From positions 1 through 64,000 of the forward strand of contig CAYVIB010000004.1 of the NCBI GenBank assembly GCA_964451365.1: DNA of 64,000 nucleotides, written 5' to 3'. Under the pieces are notes generated by a model. The model had not been told where the DNA came from. It saw nothing but the letters and a program-made list of their open reading frames with translations, and searched no databases. Both the position numbers and the translations under genes were made by a program. This document shows, one piece after another, positions 33,875 to 41,876 of this stretch. Within the stretch, counting starts at the first letter, position 1; every line of letters starts with the position of its first letter. The stretch comes from CAYVIB01 sp964451365 (GTDB lineage: Bacteria; Pseudomonadota; Gammaproteobacteria; Pseudomonadales; Cellvibrionaceae).

Positions 33875-34204
33875 TTAGTTGTGTCGCTTTGCCGGATGTT
33901 GCCGGATGGCAACCAGGCAAGTTATTGATTTTTCGAAAAAAACAACGGTCGCGGATAAACAGGTTGCAAATTGCCAACCATCCGGGGCCGGATTTGGAGG
34001 GAAACTTCGTCAAGCAAAGGGGAGAGAGATTGTAACCTTTTGTTTTAAAAATATTTTTTCGATTTGGTACGCGAACTGCAATCCCTTGGGCATTCACTGA
34101 AAACACCTCCCAGGGAGTTAACAGTGATGTTCGGAAACGGAAATGCCGGGTAAATTCTACAAACCCGGACACTTTTTTAACGAAACTGTAATTGGAGGTT
34201 TATC
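33875..34204. other. Divergent intergenic region between glrK and the EF-hand gene
   Basis: No gene, repeat or clear sigma-54 (GG-N10-GC) promoter was found. It must carry the promoters of both flanking genes. Confidence 0.45.
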
Positions 34205-34504
34205 ATGACTCGTTTAATCACTGTAGTACTGTCTTCCGTAATGCTGGCTTTCTCTTCTCTGGTATTCGCCGGCGGGGACGATCAATCCCAGGCGCAAACC
34301 GAAGGCCAGACTGAAGGAATGCAAAGCGACACCATGCAAACCAAGGCTTTTAGCGAAGTGGATGCGGACAGCAGCGGTACTTTGGATGAATCCGAAGCCC
34401 AAGTTGCCGATATTCAGGACTTCCAGTCTGCTGACGAAAACCAGGACGGTGAGCTGGACCGCAACGAGTACTACTCCGCGGTAACAGAACAGCAAGCTTC
34501 TTAA
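34205..34504 (+). CDS. Exported EF-hand calcium-binding protein, 99 aa
   Basis: A strong TTGGAGG precedes the ATG. MTRLITVVLSSVMLAFSSLVFA is a signal peptide. A Gln/Thr/Glu-rich spacer leads to two EF-hand loops with canonical Asp/Ser/Gly spacing, DADSSGTLDESE and DENQDGELDRNE, so the periplasmic or secreted protein should bind two Ca2+. No enzymatic domain is present; a calcium buffer or sensor is likely. It is monocistronic, with a strong terminator 37 nt after the stop. Confidence 0.88.
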   Translation: MTRLITVVLSSVMLAFSSLVFAGGDDQSQAQTEGQTEGMQSDTMQTKAFSEVDADSSGTLDESEAQVADIQDFQSADENQDGELDRNEYYSAVTEQQAS

Positions 34505-34541
34505 GAATCTACCTTGACGGGATTTGACGAGGTCCCGTTTC

Positions 34542-34574
34542 AATCCTGCGTCAATGATGACGCAGGATTTTTTT
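34542..34574 (+). terminator. Rho-independent terminator of the EF-hand gene
   Basis: AATCCTGCGTCA (34542-34553) and TGACGCAGGATT (34558-34569) form a perfect 12-bp stem with an ATGA loop, followed by seven T residues. Confidence 0.95.
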
Positions 34575-34627
34575 AAGGTCCCACTATCGTAAACCGCCGG
34601 AATTATTTTCGGCGGTTTTGTAATTTT

Positions 34628-34773
34628 GTAGGTTGGGGCGGCTCGCGCAGGGTGAGCTTGCGAACCCCAACAATCTGCCGGCTTACCAACCCCAACAAGG
34701 TTATCTGCCGGAAAGTATCCAATGACACGTTGGGATTCACGTTGTTCAGCCCGCGCAGCCCGCCCCACCCTAC
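34628..34773. repeat. 146-bp inverted-repeat element (GTAGGKTGGGGCGG)
   Basis: The left end GTAGGTTGGGGCGGCT...GCGCAGG...AACCCCAACA is mirrored at the right end by TGGGATTC...CCGCGCAGCCCGCCCC-ACCCTAC. The terminal 14 bp match with one difference. The middle (ATCTGCCGG...TATCTGCCGG) has a direct repeat. Such GTAGGGTGGG...CCCACCCTAC elements are widespread in bacterial intergenic DNA. It lies between two convergent genes. Confidence 0.75.
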
Positions 34774-34827
34774 AGGGGAATTTTTCCGCGAAGCGTAGCG
34801 GGAGTGCCGAGGCAGAATTATTTTTCG

Positions 34828-35718
34828 CTATTCCACCACGTCTTCTTTTAATTCCAGCGTCACTTTTAACGGATTGTGATCCGACGACGTTACCGCCGGG
34901 ATCCGCGCTTTTTTCACTTCAAAACCGCGAATAAAAATATAATCGAGATAATTACCAAACCATTGGGTTCTGTGATCAGGCGTAAACTCAACCGCGGTCA
35001 GTCCCATTTCCTTCGCGGTGTTGGTGAGCAACTGCATCCGCGAATCTTTCCAGGTATTAAAATCTCCCGAAAGGACAACCGGCCCCCGATGCGCTTTCAA
35101 TACACGAACCACGGAATCGATCTGGTCACTGAATTCTTCCATGCCCAGGGCGAAATTAACCGAATGCATATTGACCAGCAAAATGGATTTGCGCGAGTCC
35201 TGGATGGGAAAGCGAAGAATACTGGCCGCCTTGGGTGTATTCAGCCAGGGTTCGACCGTTTGCATGCTGCAAATCAGGTCAGGCGACACGCGGCTCGCGG
35301 TCATCACACCACTGGTGAAACTGTCGGCCTGGTAACCGGGGGAGAAGGACCAGAAAGCGTTTTCTCCGAAAGGCTGTTTCATATCCTCCAGCAACAGCGC
35401 CTCCTGTAAAAGTACCAGTTCGGTTTCCCGGGCCATTTCCTTCAGGTCTTCGCGCCAACCCGGATCTTCCCCCTTGTGGATATTCCAGCTCAACAGATCG
35501 AGGTTATCGGCGGCGGAAAAACCCCGCGCCGCCGGTGGCGCCGGAACAGTAACCGCTGTTTTGCACATGTCGGCATCGGTATAAACCCTGGCCAGGTGGT
35601 TGGCTTGTGTCGGCGCCGCCCTTTGCGGAACGATATTACACGCTGTCATCAGCAGTACGAAAACCAGGCTGGCCCAAACCCCGGGCCCGCCGCCATACCG
35701 CCTGTTAACTCTGATCAT
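34828..35718 (-). CDS. Endonuclease/exonuclease/phosphatase-family lipoprotein
   Basis: A 296-aa protein with lipoprotein signal (LLMTAC) and a complete EEP fold: LLSWNIHKG, VLLQEALLL, VVLSGDFNTW, LDYIFIRG and SSDHNPL carry the metal- and phosphate-binding residues. The enzyme would cleave phosphodiester or phosphomonoester bonds of nucleic acids, inositol lipids or sphingolipids outside the cytoplasm. The lipid anchor suggests it acts at the envelope. The ATG at 35718 is preferred over the preceding TTG. It is followed by the 146-bp repeat element. Confidence 0.88.
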   Translation of the reverse strand: MIRVNRRYGGGPGVWASLVFVLLMTACNIVPQRAAPTQANHLARVYTDADMCKTAVTVPAPPAARGFSAADNLDLLSWNIHKGEDPGWREDLKEMARETELVLLQEALLLEDMKQPFGENAFWSFSPGYQADSFTSGVMTASRVSPDLICSMQTVEPWLNTPKAASILRFPIQDSRKSILLVNMHSVNFALGMEEFSDQIDSVVRVLKAHRGPVVLSGDFNTWKDSRMQLLTNTAKEMGLTAVEFTPDHRTQWFGNYLDYIFIRGFEVKKARIPAVTSSDHNPLKVTLELKEDVVE

Positions 35719-35835
35719 CAAAAAAATACTCTTGGCTCGCGCCGGTTACACTGCCGGGTTAAGACAGCGTTTAACCAATAAAATCCCTGCCTCGAAAAGT
35801 ATAATTGATGATTTCACAAGCGCCCTGTGACGTAT

Positions 35836-36216
35836 TTATCCGCCTTGCGCCTCGATTTGTCGGATATGATCAAGTCGCGACCGTAGCCACTGGTTTACCG
35901 GCTGCTTCCCGCTATCGGGGCAGTCCATGTAATACGGTTTGCCCGTCCACGAACTTTTGCTGGCCAGGTTCTCGATAAATTCTTCCGGAGTGTCGGCGTA
36001 GCGCTTTCCCCGCCGCAACTTCAACCGGAGATGATCGGCGGCCGCCTCCGCGCCGTGGCTTTTGTTGTTGCGGATAAACGTGCAGCCGCTCGTTTCCACG
36101 GCCGCGATCAATAAGTGAATAATTTCCTCACTGGTGGCCGCAGCGCTTGATTTACCGTCGGCGAAAGATGGCGAAGCCAGCAGCAGGCACGCCAGCAAAA
36201 ATGCTGCTTTGTTCAT
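35836..36216 (-). CDS. DUF5329 family periplasmic protein (YfeK-like)
   Basis: A 126-aa exported protein with signal peptide MNKAAFLLACLLLASPSFA. The mature sequence has the family pattern EEIIHLLIAAVETSGCTFIRN..., HGAEAAADHLRLKLRRG, TPEEFIENLASKSSWTGKPYYM and a closing CPDSGKQPVNQWL, with two Cys that could pair. The function of the family is unknown. It is monocistronic, upstream of and codirectional with the EEP gene (about 117 nt gap). Confidence 0.85.
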   Translation of the reverse strand: MNKAAFLLACLLLASPSFADGKSSAAATSEEIIHLLIAAVETSGCTFIRNNKSHGAEAAADHLRLKLRRGKRYADTPEEFIENLASKSSWTGKPYYMDCPDSGKQPVNQWLRSRLDHIRQIEAQGG

Positions 36217-36680
36217 ACTGTTTCCTATCCCGAAAAATTTCCACTGACTTTACATTGGGTGTGTTCTTGCATTTGGCATGCCCGTGCCCGCCGGCCCGGC
36301 GCATGTCCGCCAGGCACAGCGGCAACGCATCTGTCATTCCGTGTGGCCGGTCATAGTCATCTTCGTAGCGCATTGTCCGGAATAACTTGTAAAGGAAGAA
36401 AAGGAACCTGAACCATTTCAATTTTCTCTTACGCACATCATGTTCGCATAGCGTAGCGGACATCCAGGAAGCAATCTCATCTTCACCTCCCGAATCCCTG
36501 GATCTCCGCTGGCGCGAAGATGGCCGTTTTTGGCTTTTTCACGGGGCGAACCCGGCGTAACACCTGCACCAAGGGGCAACGCCTGCTGCCCGATAGGTCA
36601 ATTTACTAATTCGTGGGTTCGCAGGAAGATAAGGCCTGTTCTCAACGTACCGACTCGCACTTCACAAGGAAATGAAACCA
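36217..36680. other. Intergenic region with a repeat remnant
   Basis: About 460 bp without a credible gene. A copy of the CATGTTCGC...CCTGGATCTCCGCTGG repeat lies at 36430-36512. The end near 36666 holds the AAGGA ribosome-binding site of the next gene. Confidence 0.55.
36430..36515 (+). repeat. Short intergenic repeat (CCTGGATCTCCGCTGG family), copy 2
   Basis: CATGTTCGCATAGCG...GCGGACATCCAGGAAG leads to AATCCCTGGATCTCCGCTGG. It shares its opening, GCGGACAT hairpin half and ending with the copy at 14585-14665. Confidence 0.55.
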
Positions 36681-37517
36681 ATGTACGTACGACGGCTACC
36701 CGTTATGGCGGCGATAATGCTGGGCCTGGTATTTGAACCCCTTTCGGCGCAAACGAGTGGAACAAGTACACGGGAAGCCGTCCCCAATCATCCCTCCCTG
36801 ACCGACCGGTTCTTCGTCGAATTGGGCGGATTCTATTCCAGGTCCAGCACCCAGGCTTCATTGTCCGGCGCGGGCGGAGGTGCCGGCGTCATTATTGATT
36901 TTGAAAATGCACTCGGCCTGGACGAAAGAACCCTGACACCCACGACGGGGCTGCTTTGGCGCATGAGCGACCGCTGGCGCCTGGAGATCGAATATTTCGA
37001 CCTGGATCGCGACGCCCGACGGATACTGGAAAGGGAGGTTACCTGGGGCAACCGGACTTTTACCCCCGAAACTCAAATGGAATCCCAATTCAATTTTTAC
37101 GATGCCAGGATGAGCGTCGGTTATTCGTTGTTCAAGCGAACCGACAAGGAGTTGGGCATCGGACTTGGCGTGCATGCAGCAAGTATCGAAGCCGAACTGG
37201 AGGCGTTGCAGGCGGGAACCGAAAAATCGGATATCCTGGCTCCCCTGCCGGTAATTAATTTTTTTGGCGGATTTGCGCTCACCGATGCATGGGCAGTCAA
37301 ACTGCGCGTGGATTGGTTGTCACTCGCTTACGACGATTATTCGGGAGATATTCGCAACACCACCATCGATATGCTGTATCAACCCTTCGACCACATCGGG
37401 TTTGGTTTCGGCGTGCGCAACCTGGTACTGGACCTGGAAATAGACGACCCCGACTGGACCGGCCGCGTTAGAACGGTTTTTTCGGGGCCCACCGCCTTTG
37501 TGAACCTGTCGTTCTGA
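36681..37517 (+). CDS. Outer-membrane beta-barrel protein, 278 aa
   Basis: Signal peptide (VRRLPVMAAIMLGLVFEPLSA), then alternating amphipathic strands (FFVELGGFYSRSST, GLLWRMSDRWRLEIEYFDLDRD, FYDARMSVGYSLFK, AVKLRVDWLSLAYDDYS) and a C-terminal Phe (AFVNLSF), the BAM recognition signature. AAGGA lies 10 nt before the ATG at 36681; an ATG at 36672 is too close to it. It is probably an 8-10-stranded barrel. Substrate or role unknown. It converges on lpxC with only 10 bp between stops. Confidence 0.8.
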   Translation: MYVRRLPVMAAIMLGLVFEPLSAQTSGTSTREAVPNHPSLTDRFFVELGGFYSRSSTQASLSGAGGGAGVIIDFENALGLDERTLTPTTGLLWRMSDRWRLEIEYFDLDRDARRILEREVTWGNRTFTPETQMESQFNFYDARMSVGYSLFKRTDKELGIGLGVHAASIEAELEALQAGTEKSDILAPLPVINFFGGFALTDAWAVKLRVDWLSLAYDDYSGDIRNTTIDMLYQPFDHIGFGFGVRNLVLDLEIDDPDWTGRVRTVFSGPTAFVNLSF

Positions 37518-37527
37518 CCCACACGCG

Positions 37528-38478
37528 TCAACCGGTTGTGCTCGACAAATTCGCCAGGGAACCTTCCAGCCAAAGTTTATATGCCTGCCGCACCGGCATG
37601 TAGTCGTAGGAGTCCAGGTTGATCATCAGTTCATGCAGCAGCAGGTGATTGAGTTTATGACCGGGATACCTGGCATCGAAACGTCCCAGCACAGTCGCAC
37701 CGGCCAGTGCCAGGCTGCCAATACAATCCAACGCCTTGTGTCGAACGAATTCGTCGGCAAAACGCAGACCTTCTTTATTTAAAATGTCACTTCCGTTCAC
37801 CAGCACCGTGTTATTCAACGAACCGCCACGGGCAAACCCTAACTCCCACAGGGTTTCCAACTGTTCAACAAACCCAAACGTACGCGCGGTCGCCACCTGG
37901 CTGGAAAAATTCTTCGCGTTCACCGGCATGGAAAAAAACTGGCGACCGACTGCCGGTGCCGCAAATTCAATTTCCACATCAATCCAGGGTATGGGTGAAG
38001 GCGATAAACTGGCTCTCTTGTCCCCGTCGGTGACACCAACCATTTTATTTACCACGATCACCTTTCGCTCCTCCGCCAGCGGTAGCTTGCCAACCGTTTC
38101 AATCAATTCCATAAACGATCTGGCGCTGCCGTCCATAATGGGAACTTCCGGGCCATCCAACAAAATATCGGCATTATCAATTCCACTAACCTGCAGGGCG
38201 GCCAACAAATGCTCTATGGTACCGACACTGACGCCAACACTATTGGCCACGGTAATTCCCAGATGAGTGCTGCTGACGGTATGCCAGATGGCCAGAATTT
38301 TATTGCGATCCATCGGCATATCGCGACGAATAAACCGATAGCCATTATTTGCCGCCGCCGGCATCACAGTCATGCTCACCGTCAGGCCAGTGTGCAAACC
38401 CTTGCCTATGCAAGTAAACGAATCTCGCAACGTGTTCTGAAAGTACGGTAACTGTGAATCGTAATCTGACGCCTTCAT
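37528..38478 (-). CDS. lpxC: UDP-3-O-acyl-N-acetylglucosamine deacetylase, LpxC family
   Basis: Zn-dependent deacetylase of the committed step of lipid A synthesis. The 316-aa sequence keeps GTIEHLLAAL (His90), DEFVRHKALDCIGSLALAG (His247, Asp251) and GHKLNHLL (His274), the zinc and catalytic residues. It is about the usual length. It is not in the ftsZ/dcw cluster where lpxC normally lies but next to an AraC-type regulator. It may therefore be a second, accessory copy, unless the genome has moved its only lpxC. Confidence 0.9.
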   Translation of the reverse strand: MKASDYDSQLPYFQNTLRDSFTCIGKGLHTGLTVSMTVMPAAANNGYRFIRRDMPMDRNKILAIWHTVSSTHLGITVANSVGVSVGTIEHLLAALQVSGIDNADILLDGPEVPIMDGSARSFMELIETVGKLPLAEERKVIVVNKMVGVTDGDKRASLSPSPIPWIDVEIEFAAPAVGRQFFSMPVNAKNFSSQVATARTFGFVEQLETLWELGFARGGSLNNTVLVNGSDILNKEGLRFADEFVRHKALDCIGSLALAGATVLGRFDARYPGHKLNHLLLHELMINLDSYDYMPVRQAYKLWLEGSLANLSSTTG

Positions 38479-38615
38479 ATCTTCTCGCTCCGTTGGTTAA
38501 TGCGAGAATCAGTTTACGTGGTGGATGATAAGCAGAATTGGCCGGACAGGACAAGCCGTTGTCTCCGAAAATGTCTTGCTCATAATTGTTTCTGATTTCC
38601 ATACGGAAAAAGGCA

Positions 38616-39662
38616 ATGCCGCATTCCACGCAACACATCCCTGTCTCCACCAGCGTGCTCACATCCTGGGCCCTGCTGCTGTGGATCACACTGAAGGACA
38701 TGGGTCACAACCCCCGTCCCCTGTTTAAACAATGCGGGCTGGACCCCAATAAACTGGGAGACGGCGCGGCGCGGTACGATACGCTTTCAATGGCCAAACT
38801 CTGGGCCCTGGCGGCGGAACACACCGGTGACGAGGATATCGGCATCGCGGCCGGAAAGTGTTGGAGTTGCACCACATTTCACGCATTGGGTTTTGCCTGG
38901 CTGGCAAGCAGCAGCCTGCTGGACGGACTCCAGCGCCTGGAACGATACAGCCAACTGGTAAACAATTCATTGATTGTGAAGCTGGAGCGGCAAGGAGCAC
39001 AATATCGCTTTTCACTCGCAACCACCGCTGACCCAGCGCAAAAAAATCATATCGGCGTCGATGCCGGCATAAGCGCGCTGATAAAAATGTGCCGAATGCT
39101 GATTGGTGACCATTTTTCTCCCCTTGCGATGGAACTGGTGCGCCAACACAGGTCCCCGGAACAACTTGAAGCCTATGCCGGTATAAGCGCGCGCTACGGA
39201 CAGCCGGAAAATGCGTTGTTCTTTAATGCGGCGGCGGCGGAAGGGGAATTGGTAACCGGCAACGCCAATCTCGTGGACGCCAACGAACATGTGGCGTTGG
39301 AATATCTCGCGCGATTAAACCGGAACGATGTCGTTTCATCGGTAAAAGCAAAGATCGTGGAGCTTCTGCCTTCCGGTCGGGCAACGGAGGAAAGCGTCGC
39401 CGGGCAGCTTCACTTAAACCCCCGCACCATGCAACGCAGGCTCGGCCAGGAAGGCATTAACTTCAAACAAATTCTCAACGACACTCGAAGGGAAATAGCC
39501 CATAACTACATTCGCAATTCCAGCATATCCCTGACTGAAATTGCTTATTTGCTCGGGTTTGCCGACCAGGCAAATTTTACCCGCGCATTCCGTCGCTGGA
39601 CCGGTTCCCCACCCAGCGAACACCGCAAAGCCATTCTGTCAAAAAAAACCGCCAGTATATAA
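38616..39662 (+). CDS. AraC-family transcriptional regulator (Arabinose_bd/OruR type)
   Basis: A 348-aa regulator. The N-terminal ~200 residues match the AraC-type arabinose-binding-like domain (RYDTLSMAKLWALAAEHTGDEDIGIAAG; FHALGFAWLASSSLLDGLQRLERY). The C-terminal double helix-turn-helix reads ESVAGQLHLNPRTMQRRLGQEG and SLTEIAYLLGFADQANFTRAFRRWTG. The start is uncertain: ATG 38616 has AAAAAGG only 2 nt away, and a TTG lies ten codons upstream. It is divergent from lpxC (137 bp between starts), so regulation of lpxC is plausible. Confidence 0.88.
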   Translation: MPHSTQHIPVSTSVLTSWALLLWITLKDMGHNPRPLFKQCGLDPNKLGDGAARYDTLSMAKLWALAAEHTGDEDIGIAAGKCWSCTTFHALGFAWLASSSLLDGLQRLERYSQLVNNSLIVKLERQGAQYRFSLATTADPAQKNHIGVDAGISALIKMCRMLIGDHFSPLAMELVRQHRSPEQLEAYAGISARYGQPENALFFNAAAAEGELVTGNANLVDANEHVALEYLARLNRNDVVSSVKAKIVELLPSGRATEESVAGQLHLNPRTMQRRLGQEGINFKQILNDTRREIAHNYIRNSSISLTEIAYLLGFADQANFTRAFRRWTGSPPSEHRKAILSKKTASI

Positions 39663-39899
39663 CCGGCACCCCACCCGACATTGAATATCGTCCTGAAGCA
39701 GGCATATGTGAAAAAGCCGGGACACGACCATTTTCGCGCAAGCGGAGATCCGGGAATTTCTGCAGATGGCAGCGAAAGGACAAGCATCTGGCACATCCGG
39801 ACAATTCCCTATTTCGATTCTCCTATAGAGTAATCGCGCAACAATCGATTAACCTCGTCGGGAACGGAAGGTCCAACCCTGACGGCAATGGAGACCATC
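39663..39899. other. Intergenic upstream of csrA
   Basis: Non-coding. An inverted copy of the GGATCTCCGCT repeat word lies at about 39741-39765 (GCGCAAGCGGAGATCCGGGAA). The segment closest to csrA should hold its promoter and GGAG site. Confidence 0.45.
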
Positions 39900-40109
39900 A
39901 TGTTGATTCTAACTCGCAGAACTGGAGAGTCCATCGTTATTGGCGACGATATTACCGTTACAGTATTGGCAATAAACGGCAAACAGATCAGGCTGGGCAT
40001 CGGCGCGCCGAAAGACATCGCTGTTCACCGGGAGGAAATTTATGAGCGAATCAAGGAAGAGGAACTTGCGGTAAAAAATGGTATCACCGCGGATGGCAAA
40101 CCGCATTAA
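39900..40109 (+). CDS. csrA: Carbon storage regulator CsrA/RsmA
   Basis: A 69-aa RNA-binding homodimer that blocks ribosome access at ANGGA motifs. MLILTRRTGESIVIGDDI is the conserved first beta-strand pair, and APKDIAVHREEIYERI contains the key RNA-contact Arg of strand 5. GGAG lies 6 nt before the ATG. The C-terminal helix is slightly longer than in the 61-aa E. coli protein. It is monocistronic, not next to alaS/lysC or tRNA-Ser as in many relatives, so it may be a paralogue. Confidence 0.96.
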   Translation: MLILTRRTGESIVIGDDITVTVLAINGKQIRLGIGAPKDIAVHREEIYERIKEEELAVKNGITADGKPH

Positions 40110-40283
40110 CCACTCTTCAACAATCATACCGGCGATACCGGCGGGAGATTCGAGGAAACCGGAATCACCCGCCAAACCCTTCACAGTTAATTTACCCTAT
40201 TGAGCCGCACGCCTACGCAACCTTCATTACATTCGGAATAACAGGTCGTAATAATTGAAGGTAGATAACAAGACAACTCGCAT

Positions 40284-41768
40284 TCATTTCACCTTATTAA
40301 CGTTGGGAGGCATCCAGGTGCCATCAAGGATGCCCTGACCAGCCCAATAAGCACGAATGTAGAGCGAAAACGGCCCTTCGGGAGCCGGTACCCAATTAGT
40401 CTCTTTGTCCTTGCCTGGAGACTTTGCACCAAAATATAACGTCAGTGAACCATCCGGATTATATTTAAGCGATGACTTGCTCTTGGTCCCCAGTGAATAA
40501 CGATTTAACCGGTTAGGTTCGAACAAGTGGTATTTGTTGTAGAGCGTCAAGGACCAAAAGCCTTTAACGGGTGGTTCCTGCCCTTTGGGAAAAGTAACCG
40601 TGTAACTGTACGCCCCGTTAAGTGGTTCGTCTTTGCCGTCCAGGTCGCGGTAAAAATAGGCCGTCTCGTTACGCGTGTTGTCAAACATGTTCGACTTGGA
40701 CGTGCCCATGCGATTTAAATAATCAAAGCCCCATGCCGCGTTATTTGACGGAGAATTCCATCCGTTGCCGGCCGGACGGCCATTATGCTTCCACTGAAAC
40801 ATAGGGGCGACCAGTTCTTTATCTGCCGCGACAAATGACTCAATCAGAGCTTGCTTCGTACCCGGGTCGCTCTCCGCCGCTTCGAATACGGAGGTGATCC
40901 AACTGTAGAGCGCCTCTTCGCCCGGCAGGGGTGGCACAAGTTTCATAACACCGGGCAACTGGTCGTAGAACTTCTCGGGCACAACCCACTTGACTTCACC
41001 GGGCGCGGCCTCCGGCACCGGAAAATGAGGCGCCTCGCTCCAATTCATGGTCTTCTTTTTACCGTCGAAGCGGCTAAGAGGATAGCCCATAATCTGATTC
41101 AAAACCGGCTGGACAGCCTTGGTGTCTTCCGCCGTATCATCCTTAAAAACACGGGGGATAATAAACACCAGTTCGGTGGAAGACTTCACCACACCGGTAA
41201 TCCCCTTCGGTGTCTTCCCATCCCAATTGGGCCCGACAATCATATAGAAGCCGGGTTTCGTGCCGTAAGGTTTACCGATTTGGGCAAATTCATCTGTACG
41301 GGAATCATATAGTGCATAGACCCAGAAGCGATCGCCGAAATCCGGTACCTGGATCACCATCGGCTCGTCGTTCAATGCAGCGAATCCCGCGCCGTAAGCC
41401 ACATCCTGATTGGGACAAGCCACAAAAGTTTCATCCGGTTTGATGTAATCGTTCAACATCGCCAGTTGGCCAATGGGAGCCATAGGGAGAACGCCTCCAT
41501 TCCAACCGGGCACGTTGCCGTTTTGGCTGGTTACCTGCTTGAACGCCGCACGGCGGTTGTGCATGTTAACCAAGGGATAGCCCCAGACATAAGCCATGCG
41601 ACCAATCATCTGTACATAATCCTTTGTCATCAACGTTTGGGAATCCGGCTTGGGTACATCCGCGGCGGTGTCAGGAAGCGGCACCTGCTGTGCTTGTAAC
41701 GCGATGGGAATTAACGTTATGAAAAGCAAAGCAGTGAAGCTCCTTTGTACGCGAGTAAAATTCATCAT
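40284..41768 (-). CDS. DUF1254/DUF1214 domain protein, exported (paralogue 1)
   Basis: A 494-aa secreted protein. GGAGGT lies 7 nt before the ATG at 41768; the GTG three codons upstream is less likely. Signal peptide (FTALLFITLIPIALQAQ), then DUF1254 (DYVQMIGRMAYVWGYPLVNMHNRR... CPNQDVAYGAGFAALNDEPMV) and DUF1214 at the C-terminus (GAYSYTVTFPKGQEPPVKGFWSLTLYNKYHLF... GSLTLYFGAKSPG). The molecular function of these domains is unknown. It is the last gene of a minus-strand series from 54 kb and lies 108 nt from its paralogue. Confidence 0.9.
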   Translation of the reverse strand: MMNFTRVQRSFTALLFITLIPIALQAQQVPLPDTAADVPKPDSQTLMTKDYVQMIGRMAYVWGYPLVNMHNRRAAFKQVTSQNGNVPGWNGGVLPMAPIGQLAMLNDYIKPDETFVACPNQDVAYGAGFAALNDEPMVIQVPDFGDRFWVYALYDSRTDEFAQIGKPYGTKPGFYMIVGPNWDGKTPKGITGVVKSSTELVFIIPRVFKDDTAEDTKAVQPVLNQIMGYPLSRFDGKKKTMNWSEAPHFPVPEAAPGEVKWVVPEKFYDQLPGVMKLVPPLPGEEALYSWITSVFEAAESDPGTKQALIESFVAADKELVAPMFQWKHNGRPAGNGWNSPSNNAAWGFDYLNRMGTSKSNMFDNTRNETAYFYRDLDGKDEPLNGAYSYTVTFPKGQEPPVKGFWSLTLYNKYHLFEPNRLNRYSLGTKSKSSLKYNPDGSLTLYFGAKSPGKDKETNWVPAPEGPFSLYIRAYWAGQGILDGTWMPPNVNKVK

Positions 41769-41876
41769 TGTTCTCACCTCCAGTGGCGAGTGTTGCTAAC
41801 GCAGATGGACAGGCGGACTGTTGAAAACAGTATTTCGACAGCCTGACTCCGGTACATCGATGTAAACTTCCGTGGC

